Origin: Ophiura sarsii
Taxonomy: Eukaryota > Echinodermata > Ophiuroidea > Amphilepidida > Ophiuridae
Direction: 5' to 3'
DNA: 64,000 nt
Assembly (NCBI GenBank): GCA_035610835.1
Contig: CM069455.1
Span: 45,524,074 to 45,588,073, forward strand
Shown here: piece by piece, positions 29,870-41,952 of the stretch
How positions within the stretch are numbered: the stretch's first letter is position 1
Layout of the letters: every line of letters begins with the position of its first letter
Position numbers and translations under genes: made by a program
The notes under the pieces: model-generated
The model's input: only the letters and a program-made list of their open reading frames with translations
Told to the model about the DNA's origin: nothing
The model's database searches: none

Positions 29870-30530
29870 GCATACGTTGAATTCGTTGAATACGTTGAAT
29901 TCTCTCATGAGAGCAGTCGATGATGAATTGGACAAGTAGACCGTCATTAGAAAGTAAAAGGGAGACTTCAGCTTCAACACAATACTGCAAGAGGCATCTT
30001 TTCAGAGTCGCACAGTGATAAGCACGCTGACTTGCCAGGGCTGGGCATTTGACCAAAAAGTGTGTCACATCCTCAGATTTTACAAAGGGAACAGGTCGAG
30101 CTGCCAGTATACTTGTTGAATTTAGCTTGGTTTTCCTGAAGGACATAGGTTCCTGTGATGAGTCGAGCCTTTATGACTGCTTTCTTTACTTCTCTGCAGT
30201 CAGGTGGAGGGGTGTTCCAGACATGGTGAGTAGTTCCAATCTTATATGCATTGATGTTCAGGTACTTCAGGGTTGATTTCTCCTTCTGTGCTTAAGTTGG
30301 TCAGGTAAGCTGTTGGTATAAATCTTGTATCCTGGTGCCGAGGTGATTCCTCCTTGTCTTACTCCTTGTTTTATAGGAAATTTGGAAGAGATGTTACCAC
30401 TGCAACGGCAGACGAAGTATTCTCATACATTGACTGTAGAACTAACCACAGCTTTCCTCTCACACCAATATCATAGAGTTCGTTGAACAGGATATCATTG
30501 CCAATCCAGTGTATAGAGATTGCCAATTGC
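29870..30530 (-). pseudogene. Non-LTR retrotransposon (LINE) reverse-transcriptase relic
   Basis: Minus-strand reading in several frames gives, in order, ELYDIGVRGKLWLVLQSMY, a frameshift, then SGNISSKFPIKQGVRQGG (GVRQGG at 30350-30367, an RT hallmark) followed by YKIYTNSLPDQL. Further on are KARLITGTYV, KFNKYTGSSTCSLC and, in another frame, EDVTHFLVKCPAL, the Cys/His C-terminal motif of CR1/Jockey-type LINEs. Frameshifts and stops show it is dead. The 5' part and catalytic YxDD region are missing. The end near 29890 is a short GAATTCGTTGAATACGTTGA tandem repeat. Confidence 0.8.
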
Positions 30531-30860
30531 CAATAGACGATAACAAACAAGATTAGGAGCCTATAGTAGATCAAGAACATGTTATTGTTGAGAGTAATGT
30601 CACAGATAAGACAGGGGATCAGCAACTTTCAAAGGCTATTTTCAAAATCATGCCAACCAAGACCGCTAGAATCTGACACATAATAGAAATCAATCGAGCT
30701 CATAGAAAAAGAAAGAATGGGGAAACAAAGATCATGATGTAGCCTAATGCCGCATAATCTTTTTTTCTTGTTGTAATGTTGTTGATGAATTCATGTATGT
30801 TCGCCCGATTTTACCAGTCTACGCTGCAAGATTCTGCCTCATCTCGTCGTCAATATCATC

Positions 30861-31289
30861 ATGGGTAAAGCTCATCGATCTGCAAATTGGTCTGGCTACA
30901 AGAAGCGCTACAACTTGAAATGGGAATCCGAACCGTTATCGAAGGAATTTCGGGGGACGCCACATCGAAGAAACCCATCGAATTTTTGGTCAACGGTCAG
31001 CTCCTACACAGATGCTGAAGGAATCGCCTGCTTCGACACCCGGTCCGCCTTTGCTCTCCGCATCATGTCCCTACCAATCAGCAACGCCGATGTTGAACGC
31101 GTCTTCTCCCAAGTCAACCTCATCAAGACAGCCCAACGCAATCGAATGAGCCAGCCTGTCCTCGAAGCCATCCTCTATCAGAACTGCAATGCGATGGCCG
31201 CGCGGACGAAGACGAAAAGAAGAAATGCCGCTGCCCAAGATTTGAACCCTCCAGGTCCATGCTGCTCTCCCTTCTCAACTGCAACCTAG
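30861..31289 (+). CDS. hAT transposase-derived ORF, N-terminus fused to C-terminal dimerisation region
   Basis: 142 codons. Residues 1-30 (HRSANWSGYKKRYNLKWESE) resemble the extreme N-terminus of hAT-family proteins. From about residue 40 the hAT C-terminal dimerisation motif follows: NFWSTVSS, AFALRIMSLPISNADVERVF, IKTAQRNRMSQPVLEAIL. The BED finger and the RNase-H-like catalytic core between them are absent, yet the frame is open. It could be an internally deleted transposon copy or, less likely, a domesticated small protein able to bind transposase. Expression unknown. Confidence 0.65.
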   Translation: MGKAHRSANWSGYKKRYNLKWESEPLSKEFRGTPHRRNPSNFWSTVSSYTDAEGIACFDTRSAFALRIMSLPISNADVERVFSQVNLIKTAQRNRMSQPVLEAILYQNCNAMAARTKTKRRNAAAQDLNPPGPCCSPFSTAT

Positions 31290-31406
31290 TGTACGGCCAC
31301 GACGAGCTATAAACGACATAGTGAACAGTTGCACTCAAACCACAACCCAACGGCCCCTTTTAAGGGCCACCATATCACAAAAGAGAATATGAATGTGTGT
31401 TAATAC

Positions 31407-32501
31407 AGGGTGTCCCAAAAGTCTATGCATGTTTTTGAAGAGTCATATCTCATAAAATAAAAATCATATGGTATAAATTTAACCATATTTTGATAGATGA
31501 GGTTTGGGAAATTATTTTGATACCAAACCCAACCCTATTGGTGAACCCACAACAATTTAAAACTTGTTGAAAGTTTTTGCCCGTGTGCCAGACCCACCCA
31601 TCAAGTACCACACATTGTTGCTAAAATCAGGTGCGCATACATTAACGGTATGAAAGCAACGTTGCGCATTAGTCAAAGTTCACTGCTTACCTTGCAACAT
31701 TAATATTATTACCAAACTCGGTCACTCACAACATAAATAGGCGTAGTAGTCAACATTGCACAGAAAAAGTTTTCATTCAAGATGGTTTACAGCATAGATA
31801 AGCGAATACAAATTGTATGGTTCTACGCTGAAACAAATTCAGTTCAACTTACTCAACAAAGGTTCAGATAACATTTCAAAGTGAAACGCGCACCAGGAAG
31901 AATATCCATTCTGAAGTTGGTGGATAAATCTTTGAACAAAGGAACATATTCTAAATGGGTAAAACAACCTTCGATGAGGCCTTCAAGCAGCATTAAAATA
32001 ATCCGGTAAGTTTAAATGTTAACGTGTTTGACAGCTGATGAGTGTTCACTTTTCTTTAACGTTATTCATTTTTTTCAGGTCTGTGTTTTTGCATTAGCAC
32101 ACGTCTCTGTATAAAGGGAAAACATTTAAACAAGATTTAACTATAGAAACAAAAATTATGTGTGATATAGTTTGTTATTATGATGGGATCACTGTAATGT
32201 AAAATTTTAAATATAACAATTGAGGGATCACTTTCCGTGTAACCAACTCTACCCATCTTTCTGTTAATCTCAATAGGTATGGATTTATGAACTTTATTTC
32301 CGAAGTATAAAATTACATTTTTTGCAGTAATACATATTTTACTTCTAGGGTGGCATTACAAACAGATGTTACTCCAATATTTGGTATCAGAATTATTTCC
32401 CACATCTTCTCTATCTAAATATGTATTCATATTTTCAATACGACTTATATTTTGTGAAATACAAAGCTTCAAAGTCGTGCATATACTTTTGGGACACCCT
32501 G
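31407..32501 (+). mobile_element. Tc1/mariner-like element with CAGGGTGTCCCAAAAGT ends
   Basis: TA at 31405-31406 and 32502-32503. Left end CAGGGTGTCCCAAAAGTCTA, right end ACTTTTGGGACACCCTG. At 31782-32008 it carries the same HTH transposase exon as 26697-26924, but with a TAA stop after LTQQRFR, followed by an intact splice-donor-like G|GTAAGT. No DDE catalytic domain fits in the remaining 0.5 kb, so the element is non-autonomous. Confidence 0.8.
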
Positions 32502-32589
32502 TATATGATAATAATGAAAAGCAAGAGTCATTATCCCAGATCCCAACACAAAATAACACAATTTAAAAATACAAAATTAGTTGTATAGG

Positions 32590-32727
32590 CCTTCTCAATA
32601 TTTGATTCAGTGGACTTTGCCGGCCATCCGCGCCGGCAGGAGTTTTAAGACGGTACAATTCATTGCGAGGAAACGGTAATAGGATGTAGGATGTTACGGA
32701 GACGTTATGAGACCGTCAACACGTTAA
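32590..32727. repeat. Foldback repeat fragment left of the piggyBac-type element
   Basis: Begins GTGGACTTTGCCGGCCATCC and belongs to the GC-rich foldback family also seen at 7300-8340 and 33473-35730. It is separated from the rest by the piggyBac-type insertion. Confidence 0.55.
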
Positions 32728-32731
32728 TTAA

Positions 32732-33468
32732 CCCCTTTGAACACTGACGCCCCCATGTATAGGGTACACCCACACTGACACCCCTGTGATACCGGGTCAA
32801 CTCAGCACATCTAAAGTACCACACTGCATTGCAATGCATTCATCATGTATTTTTAGTTGTGTATTTCCTGCCCCACGACCACCTCCTCTACCACGTCCAC
32901 GAGTTCCTGCCCCTCGTCCACGAGTTCCTGCCCCACGTCCACGACCACGTCCTCTGCCATGCCCACCAACAACAGGAGCGGGTCCTGGTATGTCATCTTC
33001 GCTATCACTACTACTTGAAATGTCATGCTGTAAGCTTACTCCATCACTGTCATCAATTTCGTTTTCACTTTCCGACTCAAAATCATCGTTATTATGATAG
33101 TCCGATTCATCCATATCCTCCTCAGAAGAATCCATCAATGCGTCTAGTACTTCTTGTGATGATAAGTTCTATGTCTGCGCCATATTGATGGTGAAAACAG
33201 CGAAAATGCAGCGATATTTACCAGGAAAACTTCCGCAAAACACACTCGGTTTAGGCTCTCACAAGGCAGATAAACTCCTCTATAACATGCACTCTGATTG
33301 ATCAAGACATCCACAGTATTATCAGGGTCAAAGATCGACGCTCGGGGCCGTGGGAATTTCCCCAAAGTTTGTAAACAAAACACACATGTCTATAGCACCT
33401 CAAGGTGCCGCCAGTGTGTGTGATCAAACTCAAAAAAGCACCAAATGGGGCCGCCCGTGTTCAAAGGG
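32732..33468 (-). mobile_element. piggyBac-type mini-element (737 bp)
   Basis: TTAA at 32728-32731 and 33469-33472. Ends are CCCCTTTGAACACTGACG and, inverted, CCCTTTGAACACGGGCGG. CCCTTTG-type ends with TTAA targets are characteristic of piggyBac. The element is inserted in foldback-repeat DNA. It keeps a transposase-like N-terminal frame on the minus strand but has no catalytic domain, so it needs a helper. Confidence 0.8.
32797..33138 (-). CDS. Acidic/RG-rich N-terminal fragment of a piggyBac-like (PGBD) transposase
   Basis: 113 codons. Starts MMDSSEEDMDESD with a strongly acidic region to about residue 50. GRGRGRGRGAGTRGRG repeats follow (about 58-92), then a short tail ending QCGTLDVLS. 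Acidic Ser/Asp/Glu N-termini are common in PGBD transposases; the RG repeats are unusual. The DDD catalytic domain and the C-terminal Cys-rich finger are missing. Whether it is expressed cannot be seen. Confidence 0.5.
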   Translation of the reverse strand: MMDSSEEDMDESDYHNNDDFESESENEIDDSDGVSLQHDISSSSDSEDDIPGPAPVVGGHGRGRGRGRGAGTRGRGAGTRGRGRGGGRGAGNTQLKIHDECIAMQCGTLDVLS

Positions 33469-33472
33469 TTAA

Positions 33473-35033
33473 CAGAATGTTACCCAGGCGTGATGTGGCA
33501 GGTACCGTGCAAACCGTACGGTGTTACACCTGCGAGCGCCCGGTGAGAGTCCGTTCCGCGGACGGTTATCCAGGCGGCATGCGCCGTTTCAGCCGGCATC
33601 CTCCACTACTCAAAATATGGACAAAACCCATCCATCACACAATAGTCGGGGCAACCACAACTAAATATCCATCTTTAGCAGCCCGTCACTGAGACGGCCG
33701 TTGACATTTTTTTTCCGTGTGTTGGACCTTGTTTTTCTATTAGAATGTAAGGGGTCGCCCAGCTCACGACGGATACATGTGAAGGCCCCATAAAAAGTTG
33801 ACATTACTTCTAACTAATGGCCCCTCACATGTATCCGTGTGAGCTGGGCGGCCCCTCTTACCGTCTTATAGAAAAACAACAGAGTCCAACACGGTGAACA
33901 ATCAGCAAAAAATGTCAACGGCCGCATTGATTTTTTTGTCGCCGGGTTCATACCGTTTCTATACCGGGTCCTCATCGGCTTGGAACTGGCCTCATACCAC
34001 CTCCTTACCAGGTCCTCACAGGCCAGAACGCTTGTGTAATGGCCGAACCGCCTTGATAACGTCATCAAACCGCCCTTCATAAGCTGAGCGCTCAAGCTCG
34101 CCGCTTCACTCACATTCCGGGAATCTCTTTATTAGTCACATGTATCCGTGTGAGCTGGCCGGCTCCTTACCGTGTGACAAATTGGTGCAGACGGTGAGGA
34201 CACACAGTTGGCTGTTTCCCGTCCATTGAACACGTTGCCGGGGACATTGCCGGCCATCCGCGCCCAGCAGGAATTTTGACCGTTCTCAAAACTCCTGCCG
34301 TGTGAGTAAAAGCGGCGGCGAACGGTGAGAGCCCAGTCTGAGGACGGTATAAAGACGACGCACCCGGAACCCGTTCGCAGGGGCGGCCAACTTACCGTCT
34401 AATAGAAAAACAACAGAGTCCAAACAATCAGTAAAAACGGGCGTATTGATTTATTTTTGTGGTAACCGGGTCCATACCGTTATATACCGGGTCTATACCG
34501 GGTCCTCACCGGCCTGGTACCGGGCTCATCGGCCTCATACAGTTCTAGCTTACCGTTCTCACCTTGTCCTCACCGTGTGCATACCACCTCCATACCGGGT
34601 CCTCACCGGTCGGAACGACTGGGTACCGGTCGATCCGTCTTGATTACGTCATCAAACCGCCCTTTTTAAGCTGAGCGCTCAAGCTCGCCGCTTCATTTGC
34701 ATTCCGGAATTCGTACGACCAACATCTATAATACAACATGCCTGTTGAGAGTCCGTTCCGCGAACGATTTTAAAACCAGGCGGCATGCGCCCGTTCGCAG
34801 CCCGTCGCTGAGATGGTCGACGTCCACCACCGTCCAACACCGCCCTGCGAACGGGCGCGAAACGGGTGCGACGTCCTTTTACCGTCCTCATACCGGGCTT
34901 TCAACGTTCGCTGCCGCTTTTACTCACCCGCCAGGAGTTTTGAGCATGCTCAAAATTCCGGTGGCCGTCAAAGTCCCCTGAACGTATTCAACGGACGGGA
35001 CGAACGGCCCACAGTGGGTGCCGCCGTCTGCAC
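33473..35033. repeat. GC-rich foldback repeat, right copy
   Basis: Same family as 7300-8340. Contains a long hairpin centred near 33800: GCTCACGACGGATACATGTG on one side and CACATGTATCCGTGTGAGC on the other, each continuing into GGCCGCCC and TTTTCTATTAGAA sequence. Also contains dense variants of TACCGGGTCCTCACCGG (34480-34620). Small open frames on both strands are by-products of GC content. Confidence 0.65.
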
Positions 35034-35541
35034 CAGTAGCGTAGCCAGTGGTTGGGGGGGGCTGGGGGCAGGACTGTCCCCCCGGACACCTAAAATGGGG
35101 ACGGAGAAGCTGAAAAAATGGGGACGAGAAATAGTTCATGTAGTACATTGACTTTGCGATTTTCTTTGACTGTGCGATATTTTTTTGGACTGTGCGATTT
35201 TTTTTTGGACTGTGCGAATTTTTTTTGCTAAAATGGGGACGGAGAAGCGGGAAAATGGGGACAAGAAATTGTTCATGTAGTACATTTACTGTGCGATGTT
35301 CTTTGACTGTGCGATTTTTTTTGGACTGTGGGGAAAATTTGTGCTAAAATGGGGGACGGAGAAGCGGAAAAATGGGGACGAGAAATTGTTCATGTAGTAC
35401 ATTTACTGTGCGTTTTTTTGTTTTTGACCTCACCCCCCCCCCACCCCCCCCCCCCCCCACTTACGTTAAATTCACGAGGTAAGTGACTAGAATTTGTTTT
35501 AGAAATCTTGCTAAAAAGAAAATAGGGACGATATTGATGTT

Positions 35542-35596
<55 letters not shown>

Positions 35597-35621
35597 AATG
35601 ATAGTGCTGGCTACGCGCCTG
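35034..35621. mobile_element. hAT-type MITE with 8-bp target duplication
   Basis: Ends CAGTAGCGTAGCCAG and CTGGCTACGCGCCTG are flanked by a perfect direct repeat GTCTGCAC (35026-35033, 35622-35629), the 8-bp duplication expected for hAT. The interior holds three tandem units of about 120 bp (35085-35410: AAAATGGGGACGGAGAAGC, TTCATGTAGTACATT, GACTGTGCGATTTTTTT) and C tracts, the longest 51 C at 35544-35594. No coding capacity. It sits in the foldback repeat. Confidence 0.85.
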
Positions 35622-36978
35622 GTCTGCACCCATTTTTCACACGGTAACGGATACATGTGATGGGCCCATAAGTAATTAACTCGCCGTGCGCCGACCACGG
35701 ATGATGCACAACGACAGGAGTATGAACTTTGATACACCTAATTCATGTAATCGTAGAAGCGTGTGAACTATTAGTCATGTTAGTATTATACACAAGGATG
35801 TTAAAATACATTGGCACGGCGTGGTACATAAACATGTCAAAAGCAGCGTATCTCAATGATAAAGAGGTAAACAACTTGTAGATTTGATTACGAAATAACA
35901 TTTATTCTACATGGAAAATAATTCATTATGAGATAAATGATGACATGCATTAATATGGATGCGCAGGTCCACAAGTATATCGTTATGTTGGCATCCGCTA
36001 CCCAAAAATATACCTGTCTATCCATTACCACAGTATATTTTCATTCTCTAAATCAATGATCGAGAGATTCGAATGATAAATATGTTCAACTACTAATACT
36101 ATTACAATTTATCGAAACGGTGCAATATAAAACTATGTGCGCAGACGATGTGCGCGATAGTGTGTATGCGCAGATAATACATATAGTATATTAAGTGATC
36201 GGCGTTTTACTCGCGCTTTCAGCATGTTCAGACTTAAGTCAGTGTGGGCAATCACTGCGTTTATTGAGGTGGTGTTTACTGTGATGGCAGTCTGTTATCA
36301 ATAAATAATCTTTGATAAAGACCCTCACCATTTTCTTCACTAACCGTGGAAATCACTATTTCCCAGTGCATTCCTGGTATGTCAATTAACATGTTAAGGG
36401 ACACGCAGTGATGTCTTGCGGTATGCGCTCTCAATTTTGATGAAAACTGGAATTTGTACATTTTTACAATCGTATTACATATATGAACCTGTACTTGTAA
36501 GGATTCAGAAAAATCAAAACACTTTGTACATCAAAACGTCGATTCAAATATTCTGGTCTACGGCTAGACAAGAATTTTACACTAATAGTTTGGGGAGCAT
36601 ATGGGTTTGTCGGTCCCAGTCTAGGTGACACAGGGAGATATGTACCGGTACCATTACAACCTAAGCACATCCTTGCCAACGCGTGTGGTTAATTGACCTC
36701 GATTTTGGGTAGAAGGACACATGTGTTTCAATATGTTTTAAAGCCATGTGTGCTCCCCAGCTATAAACAGTCACAATATATAAATAGGCCTATGCTTGGC
36801 ACAAGGCTGTTTTCGTGATTTTGTGAGTGGTAACAGCAAAAATGACCATTACTAATGTTCATCTTAAATTCTGAAGTGAATCATATATAAACATATATCG
36901 TCACGAAGAGGCTAACATAGACCTTCCATTGTTAGTGAAGACAAAGTCTGGTAATATACATTTACCATTCAATATTAT
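35622..36978. other. Foldback edge and 3' flank of receptor copy B
   Basis: The foldback repeat ends about 35730, where similarity to 8368 onward begins with TACACCTAATTCATGTAATC. The rest is the non-coding 3' flank of the receptor, close to the cassette A sequence with small indels. Confidence 0.5.
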
Positions 36979-39815
36979 TTAATTATTTACCTGTATACTC
37001 ATGCCATTGTTATCCGTAAGGTTCGTATTTCTTTCGATAGCACGTTTGTGTTTTCTTTGAATGATGTCAAATATTACTGTTGCTAAGGTATAAAGAAATA
37101 GATTGATAGCTGAATTGATAGGCAGGACAAATGTGACAATCCAAGTATAGACAACGGGTGTGACTCTGTGTCTCCCAATCTGTACAAGGATAGACAGTAT
37201 AATGATAGGTAACCAGCATAGCATGTCCGTGAATACAATGAATCCCATCTTGGTAGCCATTCGGAGTTCTTCCGTTTGATTCTGATTTCGCCCAGCGTGT
37301 TTTGTTGTTTGTCGGACAGTTATGAAGATCACAACGTAGCAGCACAAAATGATCCAAATAGCTATGAAATTAATTACAGAAAATACCGCTATTCCAAGTT
37401 AATGCCTGGTTTAGTCCCAACAATATTAGTAAGCGTATTGTTCAATACAATATGTTTCATACCGTCCGAAAGTCCCGTATCGTATTGCCAATACTCTGTT
37501 TGAAAGGTATTACTTCTAGAAAGCGGGAGACCAGCACATACTTCGGATACATCATAGTAATCAGGATTAAATTCTGCTAATATAGTTGACGTGATACTTA
37601 ATGTTACTGCGAATACCCAGAGAGCAATGACTACTACTCTCGTCGAGGTTGTACCTAGTCTATGATTGCTGAATGTATACCTGATGCCCATTAACCTGTC
37701 TATGCTAATTAAACAAACAAAGAACACCGACGCCTCACTTGATAATATGGATAGCGTCCCGGCTATTTTACAGGTATTACTCGAACGCCATGCTTCTGAG
37801 GGGGAAAAGTCTCGATAATAAAGGTCTGCTGACACTACCATAAGCATATAAATGCCCATGATAAAATCTGAGAGTGAGAGATTTGATATCAGTAACAATT
37901 GAACTTTGTTATTACCTTGAGGTCGCATGAAACGATAGCACAATACGCACATGTTACTAACGACTGCAAATATTCCCAATACCCACATAGCTATTCTTTG
38001 AACTAGATTTGTAAGTAATCTTCCACATGTTAGAAACTGTGATCGTGGGATAGTAGCTGTGCAATTACCAGTTTCAACAATACAACAAGTAGCAGCATTG
38101 TCAACCAAAATCATTGTTGAATTGGGGAATCCTTTAAATGAATCGGCGTCAACTAACTGTAGATTATTTTGTCTCATATCTACTATGTCGAGCCAGTCCA
38201 TTGAGTTGTTCCCAAAATACAATTCCCTTCCAAAACTATTCAGCTTGTTTTTAGATATATCGAGGTATCGTAATTGATGTATATGCTCAAATATACCGTT
38301 TGAAAAACGCGACAACTTGTTATCTGTAAGAGAAAGATATACTAGCTCTTCATATTTGACGGATGCAGGAAGCTGGAATAAAATCAGATCATTATGACTT
38401 AAATCCAACAACTCGAGTTTAATGAGTGATTGAAATACTTGTGAATCTATAAACGCAATGTGATTTTGTGACATAAATAAATGTCTCAACTTTACGAGTT
38501 TTGCGAACTGCTGCGAGTGTAGTCTCACAATATTGTTGTTGTGAATGTTTAAGATTGTTAGGTCGGTTATTCCTTCGAATTGCCGTGGGTGTAACTCTAC
38601 TATATTGTTATCTGATAGTATCAAATAATCAAGGGAGGCTAGTCCTTCAAACTGTCGTGGATGTAACTCTACGATATTATTATCAGACAGCAACAAATTG
38701 CGCAGTTTCGTCAATCCTTGAAATTGTCCTGACTGTAAATCTACGATATTGTTATCTGATAGTATCAAATCATAAAGGGACACTAGTCCTTCAAACTGCC
38801 GTGGGTGTAACTCTACGATATTATTATCAGACAGCAACAAAATGCGCAGTCTCGTCAATCCTTCAAACTGTCGTGGATGTAACTGTACGATATTATTATC
38901 AGACAGCGCCAAAATGCGCAGTTTCGTCAATCCTTCAAACTGTCGTGGATGTAACTCTACGATATTATTATCATACAGCCACAAATAGCACAGACCCGCC
39001 AGTCCTTCAAACAGTCTTGAATGTAACTCTACGATATTAATATCATACAAGCGCAAACTGGACAGTTCCGTCAATCCTTCAAACTGTCGTGAATGTAATT
39101 CTACTATATTATTTCCAGACAGGTATAAAGACGTGAGACTGGTTAGGCCTTTAAATTGCTGTGGGTGCAGCTCAACAATGCTATTCTCGTGCAGCGATAA
39201 GCCAGCCAAATGTGTTAATTCCATAAACTGTTGTGGATGTAATTCCACAATACTATTGCTGTATAGATCTAAGTAATTCAGGTTGGAAAGGTCTTCAAAC
39301 TGCTTCGAGTGTAGCCTAACTATATCATTGTTGGACAAATCCAGATACGACAGATCTTTCAATACTTGAAACTGTTGTTGGTGTATATTTCTGAGCTTGT
39401 TGTTGGATAAGACTAATACCGTGAGGTTTCTCAAGTTATCAAATGCTTCTGACTCAATTCCATGTAGGTCAGTGTTACCCCAAGACACAACCGTAATGTT
39501 TGGTGGATATAATACCTGCAATGATGATGTCCCATTTGGACAAGTTAACGTTAAATTACAATCGCCTAGTACACACATGCACGCAGCTGGGCATCTGAAT
39601 CTGGTAGAAATATTAGTAATTAGTAAACCACTCAGGAACATATCTATACTCCAATCATCATATATCACATCACAGTCGGTAGTACAATCTACAGTTTGGA
39701 TGTATCTGCTACATGTTACCGTAAAGCCCAAGAGCAATACAAATATGGCTACAATCCTCAATGGATAACTTGTGAGTGGACATATATTTCTCCTCAGCGG
39801 TGTTTTAGACGCCAT
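36979..39815 (-). pseudogene. LRR-GPCR copy B, frameshifted before TM5 (808-aa truncated frame)
   Basis: Same architecture as 9640-12477 (signal peptide, LRR N-cap, 17-19 LRRs, TM1-TM4) but total length is one base shorter. The frame 39815-37389 ends after TKPG with a novel INLE tail because of a 1-nt deletion near 37398-37403, where copy A reads GCATGTATCTTGG. TM5-TM7 remain in the shifted frame at 36979-37347. There NPFLY has become NLFLY and the C-tail is altered. I count 7 amino-acid changes over about 800 residues before the shift and about 12 in the 122 residues after it, fitting loss of constraint on the 3' end. A truncated four-helix protein would not be expected to signal normally. 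A sequencing error is possible but would not explain the clustered changes. Confidence 0.85.
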
Positions 39816-40196
39816 TTCTCCGTGATGATTTTGTCATTTGTTCCGAAAACCGTTTTAGGTATCACCTTTAAGCCTCCCGTTTCTCACTTGTGAACAGTTT
39901 GGCTGTTCCCCTTCCACCTGTTTTCAAGATAAACCGCAATGAATAGTCCAAGTTGTGTTCACCTGTGTTATGAAAACGAAGCCTGAATGTGGAGATATGT
40001 CTGTTGGTATTCAACAGTTGTCCATAGTAAAGATCCCTTGTCCCAATCCTGATGTCAACAGCTAGCAGTGTTTGCTTGGAATCCAGACAGGTCCCTGTGT
40101 TCTCTGCGTATATTTTAGCATCAACTAAATATGCAATTGACATTAAGCCATTGAGTATATAAGAGTATGACTGGCGATGGGGCTGGACGATCACGG

Positions 40197-40204
40197 TTTA
40201 TATA
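40197..40204 (-). promoter_or_regulatory. Possible TATA box of receptor gene, copy B
   Basis: TATATAAA on the minus strand, 382 bp upstream of the copy B start codon, identical in sequence and context to 12859-12866. Confidence 0.3.
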
Positions 40205-40489
40205 CAGACACACCCAGTTCATTTGGCTAATGGGGTTGAACTCACCTCGCCCGCTGTGGAATATAAAAACATGATGCAATTATAAAACGATTGTACCTAC
40301 CACAGAGGGAGTGTAGACTGTAGATGGAACTAACATCTACCTGGCAGACGTTAAGTAGGTGATATATGATCACAGTGTTTAGTAATTGACTTTAATTCCA
40401 TAGGATCAAATTGCCAATCCACTTAAGTTATTTTATGAAATTGAAGACTTCGTCAATGCTATCGACATAATAAAGTAAATGTGTGACCA

Positions 40490-40766
40490 GGGCCCTCTTG
40501 CATAAAAGTTAAGATTAAATATTAAGTAAACTTAGGAATAGTTATTCTTAACTCTTCTTAAACCTGTTTAAGAAGAGTATTCAAGACATATTCCTTAATT
40601 GAGCTTCATAATGAAGGGCCACGTTCTTAAGTTTGACCTAGGGTCTATATCGTGAATATCAACTTACAAATTCTTAAACAATCTTCCCAAGAAGAGTTGA
40701 AAACTTAAGAAGAATAACTCTACTTAAGATGTATCTAATCCTTTATCATGTTTATGCAATAGGGCC
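40490..40766. mobile_element. MITE-like element with GGGCCCT(C/A)TTGCATAAA ends, copy B
   Basis: Same element as 13150-13426, nearly identical, so it was present before the cassettes separated. Confidence 0.5.
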
Positions 40767-40919
40767 AAGGAGAGAGATATGCTGTTGCATCAATCCCACC
40801 TGCTCCATATATTAAATTAACACTTAAAGTAACAATACTAATCGTAAAAGGATGTTTGGTTGGTTTTGACATTAGACTGAGTGTCACGCGTACGCGCGTA
40901 CGACTAAAATAAGGGTGAC

Positions 40920-41952
40920 AAAGAGTTGAAATGGAGACAAGAAAAGGAGGCGAAAAAATTTAAGGAGCCGGCAATGGATCAAAGGAAAGGGAGGGAAATG
41001 GGAAGGAAGTGGGAGGGAGAGAGAGAAAAGGGATATAAAAAGTAAAGGAGTAAGGAGAAGTTGTGGAATGGAAAGGCAGAAAATAGATAGGGTGGTTTTT
41101 TTGTCGGATAACATCCAATTTAAATTTGATATGATGCTGACACTTTTCCCCACCTACAAAGCTGTAAAGGATCTGATAATGAGTTTGGCTGATACTAATT
41201 GCTTTTATAATGCTTTAATCCACTCAATAAAATACACATTCTCAACCTGATGCTTGAGGTTACAGATGTATAGGCCAATATGTATCATAATTAAAGTGAA
41301 TAAGTAATTGAATTTTGAGCCACTGTGTCATATGATCAAACCGCTGTTTACAGTGTGAGTCAAAATGAAGTTGATTAGGAATTAACTCTTTTTTTCAACA
41401 AAAAAATCCAAACAAATTGGATAAACCAATGAAGCGTGTTTAAGTGACGAGGAAAGAGTTGAAATGGAGATAAGAAAAGGAGGCGAACACATTCAAGGAG
41501 CCGGCAATGGATCAAAGGTAGGGAGGGAAATAGGAAAAAATGGGAGTGAGGGAAAACGGAGGAGGAGTTTTTTTTGTCGGATTACATCCAATTTAAATTT
41601 GATATGATGCTGACACTTTTCCCCCACCTACAAAGCTGTAAATGATCTGATAATGGGTTTGGCTGATACTAATTGCTTTCATCATGCTTTAATCCAATAA
41701 ATAAAATGCAAGTTCGTTTTCAGCTTCCAAAATTCTCAACCTGATACTTGAGGTGACAGATTTATAGGCCCATATGTATCATAATTTAAGTGAATAAGTA
41801 ATTTAATTTAAGCCATAGATAGTATCATATGATCGAACCGCTGTACAGTGTGAGTCCAAACGAAGTTGATTAGGAATTAACTTCTTTTATTCAAACAAAA
41901 ACAAATCCAAACAAATTGGATGAACCGATGAAGTGTGTTTAATTGACGAGGA
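40920..41952. repeat. Two-unit tandem duplication, copy B
   Basis: Counterpart of 13580-14632. Unit 1 here lacks the 21 bp AGTTCGTTTTCAGCGTCCAA region near 41237, a small deletion relative to cassette A. Confidence 0.75.

Noticed and set aside
32829..33188. 119-codon plus-strand His/Pro-rich frame
   Set aside because: Antisense of the acidic/RG-rich piggyBac-type frame; composition follows from that strand.
33405..35151. Many overlapping frames on both strands in GC-rich DNA
   Set aside because: Caused by few stop codons in the foldback repeat; no domains and no agreement between repeat copies.
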